A DNA stretch of 5,741 bases, from contig PKWD01000042.1 in the NCBI GenBank assembly GCA_003131945.1, positions 12,776-18,516 of the forward strand, in the 5' to 3' direction. Below are positions 1 through 4,403 of this stretch, piece by piece. The position numbers and the translations under genes were made by a program. Source of the DNA: Acidimicrobiaceae bacterium. GTDB taxonomy: Bacteria; Actinomycetota; Acidimicrobiia; Acidimicrobiales; UBA8190. The notes under the pieces are model-generated. The model had not been told where the DNA came from. It ran no database searches and was given only the letters and a program-made list of their open reading frames with translations. How positions within the stretch are numbered: the first letter of the stretch is position 1; the number at the start of each line of letters is the position of its first letter.

Positions 1-207
1 TCCGACGAGATTCTCGTAGTAGCCCGAGTAACCGTCACTGGTGCCCGATGGTGTCCCGGTGGGGGGGACCAAGAGCTGACTCTGGGAGGCAACGGGAGCG
101 GTGGCATAGGCTGACACGACGTCGACCATGGGAGCCACGAGCACCAGGCTCAGACCCGCTGCCGCCGCCGTAGACGCCAGAATCCACCGCATTTGTCGTC
201 GCTTCAT
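1..207 (-). CDS. N-terminus of an exported protein, function unknown (cut by window edge)
   Basis: Reading the minus strand from the ATG at 207 gives 69 codons without a stop down to base 1, so the gene continues outside the window. The N-terminus is a classic Sec signal peptide: basic n-region MKRRQMR, a hydrophobic Ala/Leu/Val core (residues 8-28) and an Ala-Tyr-Ala site at 33-35 before the probable cleavage point. The twin Arg is not followed by a Tat-type consensus, so Sec export is more likely. The visible mature part is rich in Pro, Thr, Ser and Gly and ends in a Tyr-rich stretch (GYSGYYENLVG); I recognise no domain. The start at 207 is favoured by a run of seven G (minus strand; 216-222) eight bases upstream, acting as a Shine-Dalgarno-like element. 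An in-frame ATG at 192 is a weaker alternative. It is divergent from the gene at 410. Confidence 0.72.
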   Translation of the reverse strand, partial: MKRRQMRWILASTAAAAGLSLVLVAPMVDVVSAYATAPVASQSQLLVPPTGTPSGTSDGYSGYYENLVG

Positions 208-330
208 GGACGACACCCCCCCAAACCACTGACCGCCGGACCAGGATACCGGCGTGCCAGCCGCACACAGAGTCTACCTCTGAAGCGTTCCGAACTTTTC
301 GGCGCCCGGTGCCCCGGTCACATTTCCGCT

Positions 331-350
331 GCCCGGTACACAGATCGGGC
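331..350. promoter_or_regulatory. Imperfect inverted repeat, possible operator
   Basis: GCCCGGT and ATCGGGC form two 7-base arms with six of seven positions matching, separated by six bases. The repeat sits in the divergent spacer about 60 bases before the GTG at 410, where a regulator of either gene could bind. The match is short and could be chance in GC-rich DNA. Confidence 0.2.
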
Positions 351-392
351 GACCGCTACGATTGTCGGGGACGCTATTCCAGGGTGCCGGTG

Positions 393-400
393 GGGAGAGG
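393..400 (+). promoter_or_regulatory. Ribosome binding site that decides the 410 start
   Basis: GGGAGAGG ends nine bases before the GTG at 410. The upstream in-frame TTG at 362 has no comparable purine-rich element, so the later GTG is preferred. Confidence 0.55.
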
Positions 401-409
401 ACTCGTCCT

Positions 410-727
410 GTGGTCGACGTGATCAGCGCAGACGTAAGGGAAGCGGGAGCCACTGATCCGGCGCTCGACGACCCCATCACGGACGAGGAGCTCACCGCCC
501 TGGCCCTGGCGGCCGACCCCGATGAACCGCTGCCCGCCGACGCGGTGCCGCTGTCTTCTTATCTGGCCCAGATTCCCAGCCTGCTTCCCGGCTGGTACAT
601 GGCGCCGGCCATGGCGTCATCGGGCAACCGGTGGAGGACGCCGGTCATCCTGGCCATTGTCCTCGCCTTCCTCATGATCGAAGCGTGGGGGCTCTGCAGT
701 ACGTACGGTCAGGTCGTGCTTGCCTGA
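410..727 (+). CDS. Small C-terminally anchored membrane protein, function unknown
   Basis: The GTG start gives 105 residues; a TTG at 362 would add 16 residues of unlikely N-terminus and lacks a ribosome binding site. The first half is strongly acidic and Ala/Asp/Pro-rich (for example DPALDDPITDEELTALALAADPD), probably flexible and cytoplasmic. A short conserved-looking patch follows (SSYLAQIPSLLPGWYMAPAM, about 61-80), then a basic stretch (NRWRTP) and one hydrophobic helix, VILAIVLAFLMIEAWGL (about 79-98). The tail LCSTYGQVVLA would lie outside if the basic side stays in the cytoplasm. There is no signal peptide, so this looks tail-anchored. It resembles uncharacterised actinobacterial small membrane proteins, but I cannot name a family. 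The next gene starts 81 bases downstream on the same strand, so the two may share a transcript. Confidence 0.68.
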   Translation: MVDVISADVREAGATDPALDDPITDEELTALALAADPDEPLPADAVPLSSYLAQIPSLLPGWYMAPAMASSGNRWRTPVILAIVLAFLMIEAWGLCSTYGQVVLA

Positions 728-808
728 ACCGGACGGGTCCTCACGCTCGTTGAGGTCGGCCCCACCCGTGCGGAGCCCTGAATACCGAGTGGCCGTCCCC
801 CTGCCGCT

Positions 809-1615
809 GTGAACGACCCGATGCGGGTGCAGCAGATGGTGCGGCGCCAGGTGCGGAGGCGGCGGAGATGGCAACGCCTCCGTCTCGCTGTGCTCGTGGT
901 GGCGGCGGCGGTGGTGGTGGTCGCCGCCGCTGTCGGCATCGACCGGCTGGCGGTCGTCGTGCACAAATTCTACGCCGAGCACCACCACACCCAGAAGCGC
1001 GCCAGTGGTGTCACCAACCCGACCACGTCGACGACATCGACGACGGTTCCGGGACCGGCCCGTTGCCAGAGCCCTCAACTGAGTGCAGTGGTGTCCGACT
1101 GGCGCCAGACGAGTGGCAGCGTCCAGGAGGTGGTGGGCCTCAGCAATCTCTCCCTGGCGACGTGCAGTCTCGCCGGCTACCCCGTCCTCGGTGCGGTGGC
1201 CCAGAATGGAACCCCGCTCCCCGCTCCGAACAGCGACACGGCCACGATCGGCACCGCTGGTGACGTCGGGACGACAGCAGCGGTCGGAACCACGACCCCG
1301 TCGGCCACCGTCATCCTGGCTCACGGGGCCCGTGCATCGTTCGAGCTCAGCTACTCCGATACGTGCGACCACGTGCTCCAGCCGGGCGAGGCGGCCACGG
1401 GCGCGCCCAACGAATGCTATGGAGGTCTTTGGCTCGAGGTCACCCCGACGCCAGGGTCGAGCCCGCTCATCGTGACGCAGCCGATACATCTCAGCTACGC
1501 CACGTCCGGCCTGGAGGTGGGACCGTTCCAAGCGGGCAGCGGCCCGCCCCTTACGGGGCAGCCGCCGCTCACTGCTCAGACGACCTCGCCTACCGGTCCG
1601 CCGACGACCCAGTAG
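809..1615 (+). CDS. Membrane-anchored extracytoplasmic DUF4232-like protein
   Basis: 268 residues from GTG; an in-frame stop at 779-781 makes this the first possible start, and an ATG at 821 is a close alternative. Neither has a clear Shine-Dalgarno. An Arg-rich cytoplasmic end (RRQVRRRRRWQRLR, residues 12-25) precedes one hydrophobic helix (about 27-43), giving an N-in signal anchor. A Thr/Ser linker (about 68-80, PTTSTTSTTV) leads to an ectodomain with four Cys (86, 119, 186, 203), likely two disulfides. The pattern of an initial Cys-x-x-x-x-Leu, a Leu-rich strand ending TCSLAGYPVL (118-127), a Gly-rich turn and a later strand around HGARASFELSY matches DUF4232 (inference from memory of the family). 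Its role is unknown; such proteins are cell-surface or lipoprotein-like. The C-terminus is Pro/Thr/Gly-rich and disordered. The gene converges on the HU gene. Confidence 0.8.
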   Translation: MNDPMRVQQMVRRQVRRRRRWQRLRLAVLVVAAAVVVVAAAVGIDRLAVVVHKFYAEHHHTQKRASGVTNPTTSTTSTTVPGPARCQSPQLSAVVSDWRQTSGSVQEVVGLSNLSLATCSLAGYPVLGAVAQNGTPLPAPNSDTATIGTAGDVGTTAAVGTTTPSATVILAHGARASFELSYSDTCDHVLQPGEAATGAPNECYGGLWLEVTPTPGSSPLIVTQPIHLSYATSGLEVGPFQAGSGPPLTGQPPLTAQTTSPTGPPTTQ

Positions 1616-1628
1616 GGAAGCCGAGCGC

Positions 1629-2165
1629 CTAGCGCCGGCGCGCCGGGGCCTTCTTGGTGACTCGACGAGCCGGGGCCTTGCGGGCCGCCGTCCTCTTGGC
1701 CGGGGCCTTGCGGGGCGCCGTCTTCTTGGCCGAGGCCCGTCGGGCCGCCGTCCTCTTGGCCGGGGCCTTGCGGGCCTTCGACGCCGTCTTCACGGCGCGG
1801 ATGGCCACCGGGGCAGCGGTCTTCCCGGCCGAACGCACAGCCTCGTCATTCGTCGGCCACACGCCTCTGATCAGCTTGGGCGCCCCTCCAGGTGACATGA
1901 CGGCATCCTTGAACGCCTTCACGGGGGTGATCCGAGCCTTCTTCGAGGCCTTGATCCTGATCGTCTCACCCGTGGCGGGATTACGGCCCATCCGGGCAGG
2001 ACGGTCGACCTTGACGAACTTCGCGAACCCGGTGATGGCCACCGGTTCCCCTTTGGACACCACCGCGGTGACGACATCGGTGAAGCTCTCGAGGACGGTG
2101 GACACGGTCTTGAGGTCCACATCCGCCTGAACAGCTACTGCTTTGGCCAGCTCTCGTTTATTCAT
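1629..2165 (-). CDS. hupB: HU-family nucleoid protein with long basic tail (HupB-like)
   Basis: 178 residues from ATG at 2165. Residues 1-90 are a complete HU domain: N-terminal helices starting MNKRELAKAV, the signature GFAKF (46-50) and the DNA-binding arm RMGRNPATGE (58-67), where the Asn-Pro turn carries the Pro (63) that intercalates into bent DNA in HU/IHF proteins. After a short linker (91-118) comes a tail (119-178) almost wholly Lys, Arg, Ala, Pro and Thr, resembling eukaryotic histone H1 and the tail of mycobacterial HupB/Hlp/MDP1. The tail should add non-specific DNA binding and compaction, and in relatives it is a site of acetylation or methylation (family knowledge). At about 90 residues, ordinary HU is half this length. 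The tail is made of ten-residue repeats. No clear Shine-Dalgarno precedes the start. The gene sits alone, with the P450 upstream on the same strand across 340 bases. Confidence 0.93.
   Translation of the reverse strand: MNKRELAKAVAVQADVDLKTVSTVLESFTDVVTAVVSKGEPVAITGFAKFVKVDRPARMGRNPATGETIRIKASKKARITPVKAFKDAVMSPGGAPKLIRGVWPTNDEAVRSAGKTAAPVAIRAVKTASKARKAPAKRTAARRASAKKTAPRKAPAKRTAARKAPARRVTKKAPARRR
1635..1646. other. 12-base perfect palindrome at the convergent gene ends
   Basis: CCGGCGCGCCGG reads the same on both strands. It lies inside the last codons of the HU gene and just past the stop of the DUF4232-like gene (1615). It has no loop or T-run, so it is a poor intrinsic terminator, and it may simply reflect Ala/Arg codons. 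Confidence 0.35.
1650..1774 (-). repeat. Ten-codon (30-base) tandem repeats in the HU tail
   Basis: Four consecutive ten-residue units make up residues 133-172: KAPAKRTAAR, RASAKKTAPR, KAPAKRTAAR, KAPARRVTKK, followed by a partial APARRR. In DNA the first and third units are identical over 34 bases (1681-1714 and 1741-1774), including synonymous positions, while the unit between them has diverged. This suggests recent duplication or gene conversion of a 60-base block rather than selection on protein alone. Confidence 0.85.
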
Positions 2166-2172
2166 GGGCCCT

Positions 2173-2178
2173 ATTGTG
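2173..2178 (-). promoter_or_regulatory. Possible -10 box for the HU gene, leaderless spacing
   Basis: On the minus strand CACAAT (four of six matches to TATAAT) ends seven bases before the ATG at 2165, which would place transcription at or next to the start codon. No good -35 is seen and there is no strong Shine-Dalgarno. Leaderless mRNAs are common in Actinomycetota, but this site is weak. Confidence 0.25.
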
Positions 2179-2408
2179 ACCTACCGAGACGCCGCGGGTG
2201 TGCTTCTCGCTCTTTCGGCGCCGGCGAGCGGATTTCCAGCGGTCCGAGGTGAGTCCGGTCGGCCCTCGAGATCCCGAGGACCGGGCCCTCGACCCGACAG
2301 GATCACTCCGGCCCGGGGGGCTCCTCGACGGCGCCACGGGGGGCCACCGGCGATAATTGACGGGCCGTCTCTTCGAGGTCCGGCGAACACCGTTTCCGCA
2401 CCGGTGGT

Positions 2409-2433
2409 GCTCGACGGACCGTGGTCGTCGAGC
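2409..2433 (-). terminator. Hairpin downstream of the P450 gene, possible terminator
   Basis: GCTCGACG and CGTCGAGC are perfect 8-base complementary arms around a nine-base loop, about 75 bases past the P450 stop. No U-run follows in the minus direction, so it would not be a standard intrinsic terminator; it could stabilise the mRNA 3' end or work with Rho. Confidence 0.3.
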
Positions 2434-2505
2434 GCGGGGAGCCGGGCCGGGTCGGAGCTCCTTAGCCGACGTGGCGCCGGATGTCTCGGGGATCGGACCT
2501 CACGC

Positions 2506-3708
2506 TCACGGGAATACAACCGGGAGCACGCGCGGCCCGCGGACCTGACCGCCGGCCCAGGTGATCTCCGCTCCGGGGGCCAGCTGAAAGTCCGGGATCC
2601 TATGGATCCACTCTTCGAGCGCCACGCGTAGCTCCATGCGGGCAAGATTCGATCCGGCGCACCGGTGAATTCCCGAGCCGAATGCCACATGGCGGTTGTG
2701 AGCCCGGTCGAGCACGACCGTGTCGGCGTTCTCGAACATCTCGGGATCGCGGTTGGCGGCCGGGAAGTTCATCAGTACCTTGTCGCCCGCCTTCATCGGA
2801 CAGCCGCCGAAGTCGATGTCGGTCGTCACCACACGCGCCATGGTGACCGGCGAGTAAGCCCTGAGCAATTCCTCGACGGCGACGGGCATGAGGTCGGGTT
2901 CACGGGCCAGACGTTCCCGGTCGGATTCGTGGGTGGCCAGGTGCCATAGCGACGATCCGATGGCACTCCAGGTGGTGTCGACCCCGGCGATGAGAACGAG
3001 GGCTGCCACTCCGAGGACGACGCCCTCTTCGACGGGGGCACCGTCCATGTCGATCTGGAGCAGGTAGCTCAGCAGATCATCTCCCGGGTGTGCACGCCGA
3101 TGCTCCACCTGGGAGACGAAATAACCGACGAGGTCTTCGATGGCGCGCACGCGCCGGTCCATGTCGTCGGCGAACTCGAGGACATCGCGGACCCATCCGG
3201 TGAAGGTGTCGGCCAGATCAGCCTGGACGCCGAGAATGTGGGCGACCACCCGGACGGGGATCTGTTGGGCATAGTCGGCGGCGGCGTCGGCCTCCCCCTT
3301 GTCGACGAAGTCACTGATCAGTGAGCGACAGAGATGCCGCGTCAGACGTTCGTAGGTCTCCACCCGGCGGTGAGAGAACCACGGCAACAGAAGTTTCCGT
3401 GTCCACGTGTGCAGTGGTGGATCAGCCGAGATGGGAGGGAAGCCATACGGAAGAACGCGCTGCTCGGGACGCTCGACCTCGAGGGGAATGACCATCACGT
3501 CGAGTGAGCTGAAGTTCTCGGTGTCGTGGGCCATGGCCGTGACGTCCTCGTAGCGGGTCGGCAGCCATTCACTACCCCGCCGACCGCTGTGGGCGATCGG
3601 ACACCTGGTCCGCAGTTCGTTCCACACCCCGAACGGGTCGGCGACATAGCCCTGCTCGAGAATGTCGAAGTCGGTGGCCCAGTCCCTCACGGGGGCTGTC
3701 CTCTTCAT
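2506..3708 (-). CDS. Cytochrome P450 monooxygenase, soluble bacterial type
   Basis: 400 residues from the ATG at 3708, the usual length for soluble bacterial P450s. All hallmarks are present (numbering from this start): H100 and R104 in the C-helix region (heme propionates), I-helix AGVDTT (241-246) for O2 activation, K-helix EELLR with the ExxR pair E280/R283, NRDP at 319-322, and the heme loop FGSGIHRCAG (343-352) with Cys350 as the heme thiolate. No membrane anchor or fused reductase is present, so electrons must come from a separate ferredoxin system not seen here. The substrate is unknown. The opening APVRDWATDFD and later AANRDP and GGQVRGPR blocks recall a widespread actinobacterial P450 group (memory, not a search). 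An in-frame ATG at 3804 with TAAGGGG seven bases upstream would add 32 residues; I prefer 3708 because recognisable homology begins there and codon bias is poor just before it. A GTG at 3690 preceded by AGAGGA is a third option. Confidence 0.95.
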   Translation of the reverse strand: MKRTAPVRDWATDFDILEQGYVADPFGVWNELRTRCPIAHSGRRGSEWLPTRYEDVTAMAHDTENFSSLDVMVIPLEVERPEQRVLPYGFPPISADPPLHTWTRKLLLPWFSHRRVETYERLTRHLCRSLISDFVDKGEADAAADYAQQIPVRVVAHILGVQADLADTFTGWVRDVLEFADDMDRRVRAIEDLVGYFVSQVEHRRAHPGDDLLSYLLQIDMDGAPVEEGVVLGVAALVLIAGVDTTWSAIGSSLWHLATHESDRERLAREPDLMPVAVEELLRAYSPVTMARVVTTDIDFGGCPMKAGDKVLMNFPAANRDPEMFENADTVVLDRAHNRHVAFGSGIHRCAGSNLARMELRVALEEWIHRIPDFQLAPGAEITWAGGQVRGPRVLPVVFP

Positions 3709-3804
3709 ATTCGTTGCTCGAGATGAATCCTCCCGAGGAGGCTCCTCTCTTCGGGCAGCCATGCCCTGCGGCACGACCCCGACACCATGCCCCTGAGGCG
3801 CCAT

Positions 3805-3958
3805 TCCCTATCCCCTTACCGTTGGGCCCTCTCACCAGGCACGTTGCCGATGTCACAAACCCTGTCCTTACATCGACACGCAGACCACCGGAACTTGAAC
3901 GGTTGGTCGGCGTCGGGGTCGAGAGATCCCAGGTCGACGGTGGCGGCCACGCCGGTGA
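3805..3958. other. Spacer between P450 and FN3 fragment, possible coding relic
   Basis: No intact gene is supported. Positions about 3870-3985 keep high G/C at every third base in a register shared by one plus frame and one minus frame. The minus frame reads GVAATVDLGSLDPDADQPFK and stops at 3816, but it has no recognised homology and its upstream part is antisense to the FN3 fragment. The promoter for the P450 should lie in or near this stretch. Confidence 0.35.
3812..3818 (-). promoter_or_regulatory. Shine-Dalgarno-like site for an extended P450 start
   Basis: On the minus strand TAAGGGG lies seven bases before the in-frame ATG at 3804. This is a better ribosome binding site than anything preceding the ATG at 3708, so a 432-residue P450 with a 32-residue leader rich in Gly, Arg, Glu and Pro cannot be excluded. 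The TAA in this element is also the stop of a minus-strand open frame ending at 3816. Confidence 0.35.
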
Positions 3959-4355
3959 CAGCCACCCGGGAACCGGCACAACGCTCTGTCGGGCGGGGAT
4001 ACGGGCGGCCAGGAGTCAGGGTCGGGGGCACCGGCGACCGGTCCGGCGCAGGCCAATGCCATGGGGACGGCGGCACCGGTGGCACGACGGGCGGTGGCGC
4101 CGGCGACCACGACGGTGGCGTCAGGACCGACGACCACGACATCCACTACGCGCGTGGCGGGGTACGTGATCTTCCGGGGTACGAGCCAGACCTCGCTCAG
4201 CTCCGTAAGGAGCAGCAGCGGGCGCACCACCGTTTCCTACCAAGACAGCACCGTCAGCGGGCTCACGACTTATTGGTACGAGCTCGGCGGTCGCCGGTTC
4301 CTCATCGGTCGAGAGCGCTCCTGCAGTGTCGACGACCACGGGCCTGTGCCTGTGA
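3959..4355 (+). pseudogene. Broken fibronectin type III domain protein
   Basis: A plus-strand frame opens after a stop at 3956-3958 and reads an Ala/Pro/Thr-rich segment with the linker ATTTVASGPTTTTSTT, then RVAGYVIFRGTS (from 4151) and SYQDSTVSGLTTYWYE (to 4282). This matches the C to F strands of a fibronectin type III domain (Gly-Tyr-x-Ile-x-Arg and the Thr-Tyr-x-Tyr signature). The expected G strand continues one base later, from 4284, as SAVAGSSSVESAPAVSTTT and ends at a TGA at 4353-4355, so one base has been inserted or two lost near 4280-4286. Without the shift the frame runs on with unlike sequence to a stop at 4372. The A and B strands with their usual Trp are also missing, and no start codon has a good ribosome binding site. 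If instead intact, it would be a 103-residue protein from ATG 4061 to 4372. FN3 modules occur in extracellular binding and polymer-degrading proteins; no partner function can be inferred. Confidence 0.55.
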
Positions 4356-4390
4356 GCGTCAGACAGGACTGAAAAAACTCGCCGGCCGAC

Positions 4391-4396
4391 TACGTT
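4391..4396 (+). promoter_or_regulatory. Likely -10 box for a leaderless cyclase transcript
   Basis: TACGTT fits the actinobacterial TAnnnT -10 consensus and ends seven bases before the GTG at 4404, the normal distance to a transcription start. The mRNA would then begin at the start codon. No convincing -35 is seen 16-18 bases upstream, and no Shine-Dalgarno with usual spacing precedes the GTG. Confidence 0.42.
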
Positions 4397-4403
4397 GAAA
4401 GCC

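Larger units (their letters stand above)
208..409. other. Divergent intergenic region
   Basis: This spacer separates two divergent genes and should hold promoters for both. On the minus strand, TAnnnT hexamers (TAGACT, TATCCT) lie at plausible distances upstream of the gene starting at 207, but neither has a convincing -35. On the plus strand TACGAT at 357-362 is the best -10-like match before the gene at 410. The open frames crossing this region on both strands lack normal codon bias, and I treat them as non-coding. Confidence 0.5.
2166..2505. other. 340-base gap between P450 and HU genes
   Basis: I see no supported gene here. Long open frames exist on both strands, but their products are Arg/Pro/Ser/Gly-rich without domains, and they run into the P450 coding region antisense or out of frame. 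No tRNA-like arms were found. The gap contains several short inverted repeats, including one at 2409-2433 and a smaller one around 2264-2279 (CCTCG...CGAGG), and one AT-rich patch (GATAATTGAC, about 2351-2360). It probably carries the P450 transcript end and the HU promoter. Confidence 0.5.

Noticed and set aside
617..1531. Long minus-strand open frame opposite the DUF4232-like gene
   Set aside because: The product is Arg/His/Gly-rich without domains, whereas the plus frame has a membrane helix, a linker and a Cys-containing ectodomain. It is a GC-rich antisense shadow.
1654..2130. Plus-strand open frame opposite the HU gene
   Set aside because: The minus frame is an unambiguous HU protein. 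The plus product is a low-complexity Ala/Leu/Arg repeat caused by the antisense of the tail.
2143..2690. Open frames on both strands across the HU-P450 gap
   Set aside because: Products are Arg/Pro/Ser/Gly-rich with no recognised domain, and both extend into the end of the P450 gene in wrong frames.
2665..3324. Plus-strand acidic protein-like frames inside the P450 (2665-2949 and 3088-3324)
   Set aside because: They are exact antisense of conserved P450 sequence and inherit its third-position bias; no ribosome binding site or homology supports them.
3816..4142. Minus-strand 108-codon frame upstream of the P450
   Set aside because: Its first half is a Pro/Ser/Trp-rich antisense of the FN3 fragment's Thr/Ala linker. 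Only the last third looks protein-like, so it is noted as a possible relic rather than called as a gene.
3868..4230. Second minus-strand frame opposite the FN3 fragment
   Set aside because: It is antisense to the FN3 motifs, which give a far more specific match on the plus strand.
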